Source of the DNA: an uncultured Christensenella sp.
GTDB lineage: Bacteria; Bacillota; Clostridia; Christensenellales; Borkfalkiaceae
Direction: 5' to 3'
Length of the DNA stretch: 64,000 bases
NCBI GenBank assembly: GCA_910578565.1
Contig: CAJTQF010000003.1
Coordinates: 124,001 to 188,000 of the forward strand
Both the position numbers and the translations under genes were made by a program. Within the stretch, counting starts at the first letter, position 1. Every line of letters begins with the position of its first letter. Under the pieces are notes generated by a model that saw only the letters and a list, made by a program, of their open reading frames with translations, was not told the origin of the DNA and ran no database searches. Below, in pieces: positions 56,240 through 64,000 of the stretch.

Positions 56240-57394
56240 ATGGCAGTTATAACAATGAAACAATTGCTTGAAGCGGGAGTACACTTCGGGCACCAGACCA
56301 GAAAATGGAACCCCAAAATGGGCAAGTACATTTATGCGGCGCGCAACGATATTCACATTATCGACTTGCAGATTACCGTAGGACTTATCGAAGACGCTTA
56401 CAAATACGTTTGCGAAGCGGTTAAAGACGGCAAGACCGTACTTTTCGTAGGTACCAAAAAGCAGGCTCAGGACGCGGTTAAAGAAGAAGCCGAACGTTGC
56501 GGAATGTATTACGTAAATTCGCGTTGGCTGGGCGGTACGCTTACCAACTTCAAGACTATCCGTTCGCGTATAGACAGAATGGTCAAACTGGAAAAAATGG
56601 AACTTTCGGGCGAATTTGACCTTTTGCCCAAAAAGGAAGTTGCAAAACTCAAAGAAGAGATGGGCAAACTCCAGACCAATCTCAACGGCATCAGGGATAT
56701 GAACAAGCTCCCCGGAGTTATGTTCATTGTAGACCCCCACAATGAAGACATCGCCGTAAAAGAAGCAAGAAAACTCAACATTCCCATCGTGGCAATCACC
56801 GACACCAACTGCGATCCCGATTTAATCGACTGCGTTATCCCCGGTAACGACGACGCCATCCGCGCGGTAAAACTTATCTCTTCGGTAATAGCCAACGCAG
56901 TTATAGAAGCAAACCAGGGCGAAGCGTACGTTGTTTCGGAAGACGACGAAGCGGAACCTGCTTCCATTGAAGAAGTGGTTGCAGCCGAAGCGGCTGAAGC
57001 GCCCGCGGAAGAAAAACCCGCTAAGAAGACCACTAAAAAAACAGTAAAAGAAGAAGCGGCGGAAGCGCCCGCGGAAGAAAAGCCCGCTAAGAAGACCGCT
57101 AAAAAAGCGGTAAAAGAAGAAGCGGCGGAAGCGCCCGCGGAAGAAAAACCCGCTAAAAAGACCACCAAAAAAGCGGTAAAAGAAGAAGCGGCGGAAGCGC
57201 CCGCGGAAGAAAAACCCGCTAAAAAGACCACTAAAAAAGCGGCAAAAGAAGAAGCGGCTGAATTGCCCGCAGAAGGAAAACCCGCTAAAAAGACCACTAA
57301 AAAAGCGGTAAAGGAAGAAGCGGCTGAAGCGCCCGCAGAAGAGAAGCCCGCTAAAAAGACCGCGGCAAAGAAAACTACCAAGAAAGCAGAGTAA
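56240..57394 (+). CDS. rpsB: Ribosomal protein S2 with six-copy Lys/Ala/Glu repeat tail
   Basis: 384 residues behind GGAGG. Residues 1-235 are standard S2: MKQLLEAGVHFGHQTRKWNP, then SRWLGGTLTNFKTI and PVVAITDTNCDP-like segment IVAITDTNCDPDLIDCVIPG. From about 250 to the end are six near-identical repeats of about 22 residues (AAEAPAEEKPAKKTTKKAVK), the last slightly divergent. Most S2 proteins end near residue 240-260. The tail is disordered and mixed-charge. The DNA repeats (66 bp) invite slippage, so copy number could vary between strains. Confidence 0.96.
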   Translation: MAVITMKQLLEAGVHFGHQTRKWNPKMGKYIYAARNDIHIIDLQITVGLIEDAYKYVCEAVKDGKTVLFVGTKKQAQDAVKEEAERCGMYYVNSRWLGGTLTNFKTIRSRIDRMVKLEKMELSGEFDLLPKKEVAKLKEEMGKLQTNLNGIRDMNKLPGVMFIVDPHNEDIAVKEARKLNIPIVAITDTNCDPDLIDCVIPGNDDAIRAVKLISSVIANAVIEANQGEAYVVSEDDEAEPASIEEVVAAEAAEAPAEEKPAKKTTKKTVKEEAAEAPAEEKPAKKTAKKAVKEEAAEAPAEEKPAKKTTKKAVKEEAAEAPAEEKPAKKTTKKAAKEEAAELPAEGKPAKKTTKKAVKEEAAEAPAEEKPAKKTAAKKTTKKAE

Positions 57395-57408
57395 GGAGAA
57401 TTTGAAAT

Positions 57409-58311
57409 ATGGCATTTACAGCTAAAGACGTTATGACTCTCCGCGACAAGAGCGGCGCAGGTATGTTGGACTGCAAAAAGGCGCTTACCGACGCCGACGG
57501 AGATATGGAAAAGGCTGCCGAACTGCTGAGAGAGCGCGGCATTGCGAAAGCGGTTAAAAAGGAAGGCAGAATTGCCGCCGAAGGCGTTGTAGGCGCATAC
57601 GTTTGCGAAGCATGCGGCACGGGCGTTCTTCTTGAAATCAACTGCGAAAGCGACTTTGTTTCGCGCGGCGACAAATTCCACGAAATAGTGGACAGCGTTG
57701 CAAAAGTAGTGGCGGAAAATAAGCCTGCCGACGTTGAAGCGCTTTCCGCTTGCAAAATCGGCAACGAAACCGTAAAAGATTACATTACCAACGCAACCGC
57801 TGTTATCGGAGAAAAGATTTCAATCCGCAGATTTGAAATTTATCAGACCGCAGGCAAAATCGAAACCTATATTCATATGGGCGGCAAGGTCGGCGTTATG
57901 GTTGAAGCAACCGGTTTTAAAGCCGGCGCGGAAGAAACTTTGCACGACGTAGCTTTGCAGATTGCGGCTTCAAAACCCTACTATCTTGCAAGCGGCGACG
58001 TTCCCGCAGAAGTTCTGGACAAAGAAAAGGAAATTATGCTTGTCCAGATGCAGAACGATGAAAAGAACAAAAACAAGCCCAAGGAAATTCTTGAAAAAAT
58101 AGTTGCCGGCAAAATGGGCAAATTCTATCAGGAAAACTGCCTTTTGGACCAGCCTTTCGTAAAGGACGACAGCCAAAAAGTTTCGCAGGTTATCGGCGAC
58201 AAGTTCAAAATCGTTAAGTTTGTACGTTTTGAAATGGGCGAAGGCATTGAAAAGAAGAGTGAAAATTTACAGGACGAAGTTGCTAAACAGATAGAGTCGA
58301 TGAAAAAATAA
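57409..58311 (+). CDS. tsf: Elongation factor Ts
   Basis: 300 residues, 14 bases after rpsB with AAGGAG. Contains the N-terminal UBA-like domain and conserved TDF-like loop: VMTLRDKSGAGMLDCKKALT, then AEGVVGAYV and INCESDFVSRGDKF. Nucleotide-exchange factor for EF-Tu. The C-terminal half shows the second core subdomain (QIAASKPYYL, then QPFVKDDSQKVSQVI). The pair rpsB-tsf is the usual operon. Confidence 0.97.
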   Translation: MAFTAKDVMTLRDKSGAGMLDCKKALTDADGDMEKAAELLRERGIAKAVKKEGRIAAEGVVGAYVCEACGTGVLLEINCESDFVSRGDKFHEIVDSVAKVVAENKPADVEALSACKIGNETVKDYITNATAVIGEKISIRRFEIYQTAGKIETYIHMGGKVGVMVEATGFKAGAEETLHDVALQIAASKPYYLASGDVPAEVLDKEKEIMLVQMQNDEKNKNKPKEILEKIVAGKMGKFYQENCLLDQPFVKDDSQKVSQVIGDKFKIVKFVRFEMGEGIEKKSENLQDEVAKQIESMKK

Positions 58312-58344
58312 TCATACCGCTCAAATTTTTAACACCAATAAAAT

Positions 58345-58371
58345 AAATCCGCGTGATTATCACGCGGATTT
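58345..58371 (+). terminator. Terminator of rpsB-tsf
   Basis: AAATCCGCGTG and CACGCGGATTT around ATTAT, followed by TTG; an 11-bp perfect stem. Confidence 0.88.
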
Positions 58372-58386
58372 TTGCTTGTTTTTTCG

Positions 58387-58416
58387 GCGCGGAGCTTATA
58401 GTTCCGCGCTTTTTTT
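58387..58416 (+). terminator. Second terminator in tandem
   Basis: GCGCGGA and TCCGCGC arms with a 9-base loop and seven T residues, 15 bases after the first. Confidence 0.8.
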
Positions 58417-59034
58417 ATTGAAATTTTCCAAAAAAGCAGATAAAAAATAAAAAAATTCCAAAAAAGTACACCTTTTTGGAAAAGTAAAAATAGTGATAAA
58501 AACGGGATTTTAGGGCGATTTTAAGTGTTTTTATTATATTATATGCCAAAAAAAATGTCAATAGCAAAAATCTGAAAAAGTGTACTTTAATGGAAACAGG
58601 TTTTTGGAAAGGGTTGTTCCGCTTTACTAAATATGTCACGGAGTCAGAGCGGAGCAACGGTTTGCGCACCTTAATTTAAAAAATATAAATATGGCGCAAA
58701 GCGTAGCCGAACGGTCTCTTATGGTAACAGTAGAGAAAATGGGATTTTTCGTCTTGGCTTGGAAAGACAGATAAAATAGACCACATCATCTGGTTTTTGC
58801 AGCAGCAAAAGCAGAGAAACCCTTTAACGCCGCGCGGCGTAATGCCGCGCGGCGAAAGGGGAATGTGCAATAAATCGCGGCGGCGCAAAAAGAATAAAAA
58901 GGAAGGCGAATGTGGCAAATCACGCGCCGCCGTAACATTAAATAGCAAATCAATAAGTCAATCTTGGCAAGCGCAGTAATACAGGGGTTGTTCTGAGCGT
59001 AGCCGAAGAATCTTTTTGGTATAAGGAGAAGATT
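58417..59034. repeat. AT-rich and repeat-rich intergenic region without a convincing gene
   Basis: The first 200 bases are very AT-rich, with repeated TTCCAAAAAAG and AAAGTACAC/GTGTACTT words. Two copies of a GCGTAGCCGAA core (58690-58710 and 58993-59010) match a type of extragenic repeat common in gut Clostridia. The centre has GCCGCGCGGC palindromes and a long imperfect GCCGCG stem (58830-58860). A 60-codon frame at 58797 is low-complexity and judged noncoding. The ribosome site AAGGAGAAG for the next gene is at the end. Confidence 0.6.
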
Positions 59035-62000
59035 ATGAAAATAAGAAGCAGAAATTTATTAACGGCAATACTGGCATTGTTATGCGCAGTAACGTTAATA
59101 TTCGGCATTGCTTTTATGCTACCGAAATCAGAAAAAATTAATGCCGACGCAGCCGTTGCGGTAAACAGAACAAGTTATACGCCAACATTTATCGGTCAAC
59201 ACTTTATTTTATCTTCCAATGCAAGCCGTCAGTTTTCGGATTTCAGTACAACTCTTAATCCAAGTTTAAGCCAGATAAATTGTAATAATAATGAGTTTAC
59301 GATAACTAAGGAATTGGATTGTTACAGTATTGCAAGCTATATACAATTTACTGCGGACATAGTTGTGCCTGCAAATACTGAGTATAAAGTAGAATATTCT
59401 TATACTTTAAATCTGGATAGGTTATCGCTTGTCCCCGGAACAGAAGCGAATTGCGTAGCTGAAATTTTTTATTTCGGTAATACGGCAAACGGCGGCTCGG
59501 ATCAATCTACAACTATAACTTATAACGTTTTAGGCGGAAGCGGTTCTACGTACAGTTCGGACTGTATTTCAATCGATTATCAAAGTAATGAAACAAGAAC
59601 TAAAACTTTACCGTCTATAACGTACAGTAATACAACTAATTCAGACAAAACGTTTACTGCTTATTTTGGCTATTTTGGCGGATCGGGAAGAAGTGGCGGA
59701 GCAGGTAATAACAAAATTATTTCTGCAACTTACAACCTTACTATGGATGAAAAGGTAACGGCGGAAAAAGCTGTTGTTACCGTAGATAAAAATTCCGATG
59801 TTTACGATGCAAACGGAACCAATTTCCTTTTTAATTATGACCAAAGCAAAATAGAATTGAAGTCTATTGATTTTACTGATTTTGACGGTGTTTCAAGTAA
59901 TTATTATAACGGCAGCGGCGTAAGCCCTATTAATTCATTTGGTAGTTGTTCGCTTATCGGGGCGGGTGTTTACAAGTTCAAATTCGATATAAAAAACGGC
60001 GCGGTATGGGACACTTCAACAAATGATCAAATGTCTAAAATAATCACCGTAACCGTTACGCGCAAAGGTTTGACTTTACCGACGGGAAGCAGTGCGCAGG
60101 AGTATACGGGCGGAGCATTGACGTATGTGCTGTCGGACTTTAACGGCGGACAGAATATAAGCATGGACGGCGTAGTAAGCAGTAACGGCAGTAGTGTAAC
60201 GGGCGCAGGTGGTTCGGCGCTGACGGATACAACGGATACGTTTGAAGCAGTGAAAGTGGGTCGGTATACAGTCACGCTTGGTTTGCGTGATAAAAAGAAC
60301 TATACCTGGACGGACGGCACAACCGCGCCGAAGAGCGTGGTGTTTGAAATAACGGAAAAAGAACTGTTGAGCGCCGGTCCGGTAAGTTCGTCGCTGAACG
60401 GCATTGGCGGCGCTGAATGGGGTTTTGGCGACAACGGCGTCACTATAACCGTCACGGACGACAGGGTTAGCGGCGAAAACATCAACCTGCTGTGCTACTA
60501 CGACGTAGCGGGCGGCACAGATAAGAGCAAAACGCTGACGGCAACGACGACGGGCAACGTAACGACGGTAACAATGCCGGCGAATATTCCCGTAGGGAAG
60601 TACACGTTCTATGTAGAGCTGAACGGCAACGGCGGCGACAACGCAAACTATAAACTGACGCAGAACAACAGTCTTGATTTCGAAGTAACGTCGGGCAAGA
60701 TAGACCCGAGTACGTACGGCTGGATATACACGAAAGACGGCGCGGCTGGCGCGACAATAGCGAACGGCGGTAAAGTGCCGTTTGCGTTGAAAAGCGGTAG
60801 CGCAGTGGACGGTGTTAAGTATGAGCTGTCAATTCAGATACCTGCCGGTCACAGCAGCGTGGTAGTTGATACGAGCAAGTACGCCGGCGGCTACCAGACG
60901 CGCAGCGGCAGCAGCGTAGGCAAGTATACGACGAAAGTGGCGTTGAAATCGACAGACCCGACGTTCAAGTTCGAAGTGGGCGGCGTAATGCAGAGCACGA
61001 TAGACGTAGAGCTGAACTGGGAGATAGAGAAAGGCAGGTTTGATTTGAGCGGCGTGAAGTGGGAGTATAGTGTGGACGGCACTAACTTCACGGACTACGA
61101 CCCTTCCAACCCGCCGCAGTACAACGACGGAAACTATATTACCGTCAGGGTCAAAGCCGCGAGTCTTCCTATGGGCTTGAATTTAGATGCACTGTATACG
61201 GGCAGTGACGAGTACGACGTGGATAATTACACAGCGAGCATATCGGTATCGGACTTTGTGTACAACACGGCAAACTTCAACGCGCCGGATACAAGTCTGT
61301 TGGATCTGAACTGGGAGATAGTAAAGAAGAATTTATACACGGGCTTTAAGAACGTAGCGGAAAGCTATACAAACGGCAACGGCACGGGAACGATAATAAT
61401 CAAGCGTTTAAACGTAGACCCGAAATACGACGGGTATATAACCTATAAGTATTACGATCTGTCAACGGGACTGGCGGTAACGCTGGCGGATATAAAGACG
61501 GCGGCGGACCCTACGAACGAAAAGAAGTATAAGGTAGAAGCGTATATCGATTCGGCGTATGCGTCTAACTACGCGGTGGACGATAACGGCGTAACGCCGA
61601 ACGACTCGTTCACGACGGGCAGTAAGAACAAGCTGGCGACGGCGACGATAGACGGCAACGACGGTACAACGCCGATAACGGCAGAGTACGACGGTACCAC
61701 GCACTTTGACAGCACGCTTATAAAGATAACGGGTTCGGATTCGATAAACATAACCGACTTTACGGTAACGTATTATGACAAGGACGGGACCGAGCTTGCG
61801 GCGGGCGAACTGCCCAAAGACGCCGGCGCGTATACGGTATATATAAAACTCGGCGCGCAGGCGGAAAAGAAGTATATACTCGGCACGGACAGGTTCACGG
61901 TAGTAATAGAGGCAAAGGGCATAGCGCTGCCTACGCTGGACGAAATGGTGTTCAACGGACAGGAGCTAAACTTCGAAGACTATCTGGGCGGCAGTTGGAA

Positions 62001-63636
62001 CGATTATAAAGGCATAATAAAGCTGGACGGTAAACTGACGGACAGGAACGTTGGCGCGGGCGGATACGTAACGACGCTGGAGCTTACGGACGGCAATTAT
62101 AAATGGCAGTATCCGAGTAAGACGGGCGTAAAGCACGGTATTGCGGCGCAGAGCCTGAGCGTGAGCGGCGACGATAAGGTTGCTGTTTATAACTGGAACA
62201 TAAGTCCGATAATCGTGGACACGACCAACCTGTGGAATAAAGGCGCAGGCGGTGCGACATTGAACCTGCCGCAGAACGTAAAAGACCTGATAGCAGGCGG
62301 CACGCTTGAATTGGGCTACCGCTATTACGACGGCTCGGGACAGCTGTTGGAAACGCCGGAATTAAAGGGCGGCAGGTCGTTCAAGGTGGAAGCTGTGTTC
62401 GGCGGCGACGACGCGGAACGCAACGTGCAGTTCAGGACGGGCGAGGCAACGTACGGCGCGGTATCCAAGAGTATAGACTATACCGTCCCGCAGAGCGGCG
62501 CGGCGGCGTTCATGAACACGGTGAAGGACTTCATGACGGGAACCTGGCTGGGCTTGCCTGTATGGAGCTGGTTCTTAATAGGTCTTGCGCTGCTGATACT
62601 GTTGATAATAATCATAGTGGTTGCTGCGAAGCGGCGCAAGAGCAAGGAAGAGCGCGAAGCAAAGAAAGCAGCGAAAGAAGAAGAGAAAGCGCGGCGTGAA
62701 GAAGAGCGCAGGCTTCAACAGGAACGCCTTGAAGAAGAACGCAGGCTTCAGAGAGAAAAGCTGGAAGCGGAGCGCGAGATAGCGAAAGCGAAACAGGAAG
62801 CGGAGCTTGAAAAGATCCGCGCGCAGGCGCAACTGAGCGGTGCGGGAATAGCAAGCGTAGCGGCGGCAGTACCGCAGGCGGTGCAACAGCCGCAACCGCA
62901 AACAGTGCAACAAACTATCGACAATAACGCATTGGCAAGAATAGAAGCGGAAATTGCAAGAATTAACGATAAAATTTCAAATCAGCAACCTGCGCAACCG
63001 CAGTATATTAACCTGCCTATGCCGCAACAGCCGCAGCAACAGTATATATCCGTTCCCATGCAGCAACAAATGCAACCGCAGATGATGCCCGTTCCTATAC
63101 AACAGCAGTTGCCTATGATGCCGATGGGCGGCGGTCATAGCGGAGAATTCTCTGATTTGAGAGCAGATGTTCGTTCTATGCGTGAAGAACAGCGTTCCGA
63201 AAGAGAAGTTACGGCGCTCAGAAGGGAGATGGAACTTGAATTTGCAAAGTTGCGTGCCGACGGTATGTACGGTAAGCAAACGCCTGCGCAAATTTCTATG
63301 CCTGCAAATGTGCAAGGGGCGCGCGAACTTACACAAAACGGTCAGCCGGCTCAGGATAATTCTGCCGAAATGATGGGCGCGATAATGGCGGCATTTGTTA
63401 AAAACATAGCTGCTAATAATTATGCGGTGCCTGTTGCGGAAACTGTTCAGGAGCCGCAGGAAGAGCAGAAACCTAACGTTGCAAGTACGTCGGCAAGTTA
63501 TCCGTCCAATGCTGTAATTACGACTACAACTACCGTAGACACTACCAAAAGCGGGAAGTCTCGCAATGAACAGTTAGATGACGGAAGGCTGTTTGATATC
63601 GACGGTTTTTACGATACGTTTGACAGCAACAAATAA
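59035..63636 (+). CDS. Large MBG-domain surface protein with cytoplasmic coiled-coil and Gln-rich tail
   Basis: 1,533 residues. A signal or start-transfer helix (about 8-30) is followed by about 1,130 residues of beta-rich, MBG/Ig-like modules. Recurrent motifs are LNWEIEKGRFDLSGVKW, LNWEIVKKNLYTG, and GDNANYKLTQNNSLDFEVTSGK. A single membrane helix (about 1176-1200, WSWFLIGLALLILLIIII) precedes a basic stop sequence. The inside part has a long charged coiled coil (EEERRLQQERLEEERRLQRE) and a Gln/Pro/Met-rich stretch (about 1310-1370) before an acidic end. The topology differs from LPxTG-anchored surface proteins. It may link surface adhesion to something in the cytoplasm; this is inference. 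Confidence 0.8.
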   Translation: MKIRSRNLLTAILALLCAVTLIFGIAFMLPKSEKINADAAVAVNRTSYTPTFIGQHFILSSNASRQFSDFSTTLNPSLSQINCNNNEFTITKELDCYSIASYIQFTADIVVPANTEYKVEYSYTLNLDRLSLVPGTEANCVAEIFYFGNTANGGSDQSTTITYNVLGGSGSTYSSDCISIDYQSNETRTKTLPSITYSNTTNSDKTFTAYFGYFGGSGRSGGAGNNKIISATYNLTMDEKVTAEKAVVTVDKNSDVYDANGTNFLFNYDQSKIELKSIDFTDFDGVSSNYYNGSGVSPINSFGSCSLIGAGVYKFKFDIKNGAVWDTSTNDQMSKIITVTVTRKGLTLPTGSSAQEYTGGALTYVLSDFNGGQNISMDGVVSSNGSSVTGAGGSALTDTTDTFEAVKVGRYTVTLGLRDKKNYTWTDGTTAPKSVVFEITEKELLSAGPVSSSLNGIGGAEWGFGDNGVTITVTDDRVSGENINLLCYYDVAGGTDKSKTLTATTTGNVTTVTMPANIPVGKYTFYVELNGNGGDNANYKLTQNNSLDFEVTSGKIDPSTYGWIYTKDGAAGATIANGGKVPFALKSGSAVDGVKYELSIQIPAGHSSVVVDTSKYAGGYQTRSGSSVGKYTTKVALKSTDPTFKFEVGGVMQSTIDVELNWEIEKGRFDLSGVKWEYSVDGTNFTDYDPSNPPQYNDGNYITVRVKAASLPMGLNLDALYTGSDEYDVDNYTASISVSDFVYNTANFNAPDTSLLDLNWEIVKKNLYTGFKNVAESYTNGNGTGTIIIKRLNVDPKYDGYITYKYYDLSTGLAVTLADIKTAADPTNEKKYKVEAYIDSAYASNYAVDDNGVTPNDSFTTGSKNKLATATIDGNDGTTPITAEYDGTTHFDSTLIKITGSDSINITDFTVTYYDKDGTELAAGELPKDAGAYTVYIKLGAQAEKKYILGTDRFTVVIEAKGIALPTLDEMVFNGQELNFEDYLGGSWNDYKGIIKLDGKLTDRNVGAGGYVTTLELTDGNYKWQYPSKTGVKHGIAAQSLSVSGDDKVAVYNWNISPIIVDTTNLWNKGAGGATLNLPQNVKDLIAGGTLELGYRYYDGSGQLLETPELKGGRSFKVEAVFGGDDAERNVQFRTGEATYGAVSKSIDYTVPQSGAAAFMNTVKDFMTGTWLGLPVWSWFLIGLALLILLIIIIVVAAKRRKSKEEREAKKAAKEEEKARREEERRLQQERLEEERRLQREKLEAEREIAKAKQEAELEKIRAQAQLSGAGIASVAAAVPQAVQQPQPQTVQQTIDNNALARIEAEIARINDKISNQQPAQPQYINLPMPQQPQQQYISVPMQQQMQPQMMPVPIQQQLPMMPMGGGHSGEFSDLRADVRSMREEQRSEREVTALRREMELEFAKLRADGMYGKQTPAQISMPANVQGARELTQNGQPAQDNSAEMMGAIMAAFVKNIAANNYAVPVAETVQEPQEEQKPNVASTSASYPSNAVITTTTTVDTTKSGKSRNEQLDDGRLFDIDGFYDTFDSNK

Positions 63637-63762
63637 GATATTTTAAATTAGGCGGTACGGATTTTGTATCGCTTAAATTTTTTTTGAATAATCTGAAAAA
63701 AACTACTCAAAATATTTTTACAAGCGGAAACGCTTTAATATAGAGCTTGTTTTTCAGATTGA

Positions 63763-63816
63763 CGCCTGTCTTTTTGAAGGACAGGCGGGAGGAGTATTCG
63801 TTTTCGGATACTCCTC
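63763..63816 (+). promoter_or_regulatory. Two tandem hairpins before the final gene
   Basis: CGCCTGTC/GACAGGCG (63763-63787) is followed at once by GAGGAGTAT/ATACTCCTC (63789-63816). The first may terminate the MBG gene transcript; the second has no U-tract. No promoter is clear between here and 63854. Confidence 0.5.
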
Positions 63817-63853
63817 TATGAATTTTTGGGTAAATTGCTAAGTAAAATATTAT

Positions 63854-64000
63854 ATGAAGAAATTTTTACTTAAAATTTTGCCTAAAATAAAATTAGCGGT
63901 TTGCTTTGCAGTTTGTATATCTGTTTGCATTATTGTATCTTGTCTTGCTGTTAACAAAACTGGCGGCAATGCTTCGACGGACGGTAAGTCGGTATTGAAA
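63854..64000 (+). CDS. Lipoprotein, N-terminal part (3' end outside window)
   Basis: 49 codons visible. A Lys-containing start (KKFLLKILPKIK) and a Cys-rich hydrophobic helix end in IVSC, a lipobox with Cys30. The mature part starts with a polar Asn/Gly/Ser linker. There is no good ribosome site, so the start is provisional. It may belong to the same surface-protein region as the preceding MBG protein, but the part visible is too short for a family assignment. Confidence 0.55.
   Translation, partial: MKKFLLKILPKIKLAVCFAVCISVCIIVSCLAVNKTGGNASTDGKSVLK

Noticed and set aside
56509..57681. 390-codon minus-strand frame rich in Ser/Ala/Phe
   Set aside because: It is the antisense of rpsB and its repeat tail, has no ribosome site, and reflects the repeated codons of the S2 tail.
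58797..58979. 60-codon frame as a gene
   Set aside because: Arg/Lys-rich low-complexity product arising from a palindromic repeat region, without a ribosome site.

Overview
The window looks like a chromosome segment of an anaerobic, spore-forming, Gram-positive bacterium of the Clostridia. The evidence is spoIIR, Firmicutes-type L27 with a cleavable leader, MsmX/LplB-type sugar ABC transporters, Gram-positive promoters and strong AAGGAGG ribosome sites. A pectin-utilisation locus and InlB-type surface proteins suggest a plant-fibre-rich gut habitat. An uncultured gut Clostridia lineage (Christensenellales-like) is my inference; there is no rRNA here to test it.

Bases 1 to about 18,130 are a mobile, prophage-derived element. 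It holds a primase-helicase, a VRR-NUC nuclease, an HNH nuclease, two sigma-like factors and a P27 small terminase. It also has three DNA methyltransferases, a PAPS-reductase-like domain joined in frame to an S-adenosylmethionine synthetase, a double-HTH repressor and a large terminase broken by an in-frame amber codon. Portal, protease, capsid and tail genes are absent. The right end carries an ART-like DUF3990 toxin-type module and then a terminator that abuts an apparently 5'-truncated host gene. Four gap-free copies of a 50-bp promoter-like element, three followed by a small hairpin with changing but still pairing stems, drive small element genes and look like a private regulon. Decay is visible: the amber in terL, and one gene whose only plausible start is ATA.

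Bases 18,165-29,110 are host genes. There is a GNAT acetyltransferase, a membrane-anchored Rossmann/RyR-domain protein, a GtrA-like protein and spoIIR. A complete preQ1 operon (queD-queE-folE-queC-queF) follows a strong promoter and an attenuator-bearing leader. Then come tcdA and, on the minus strand, a three-domain HD-RyR-SLOG protein. The two RyR proteins are the best candidates for nucleotide-signal or conflict functions.

Bases 29,250-43,246 are a pectin/rhamnogalacturonan locus. It has pectinesterase (minus), two ABC permeases, a very large solute-binding lipoprotein, the transporter ATPase, GH28 polygalacturonase, GH105 hydrolase and an AraC regulator (minus). Five small polytopic membrane proteins of unknown function are interleaved. 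The enzymes lack signal peptides, so oligomers are probably imported first and dismantled inside.

Bases 43,430-47,683 encode two repeat-rich surface proteins, one a lipoprotein with an HEFTH metallopeptidase motif, plus a remnant of a related gene. From 47,776 to 58,311 lie housekeeping genes: GNAT, a membrane phosphoesterase, rplU-rpmA, a cyclophilin lipoprotein, ruvX, a DUF1292 protein, rpsB and tsf. S2 and L21 carry long Lys/Ala/Pro tails. The end (58,400-64,000) has a repeat-rich intergenic region, a 1,533-residue MBG-type surface protein with a cytoplasmic coiled-coil/Gln-rich tail, and the start of a lipoprotein gene.
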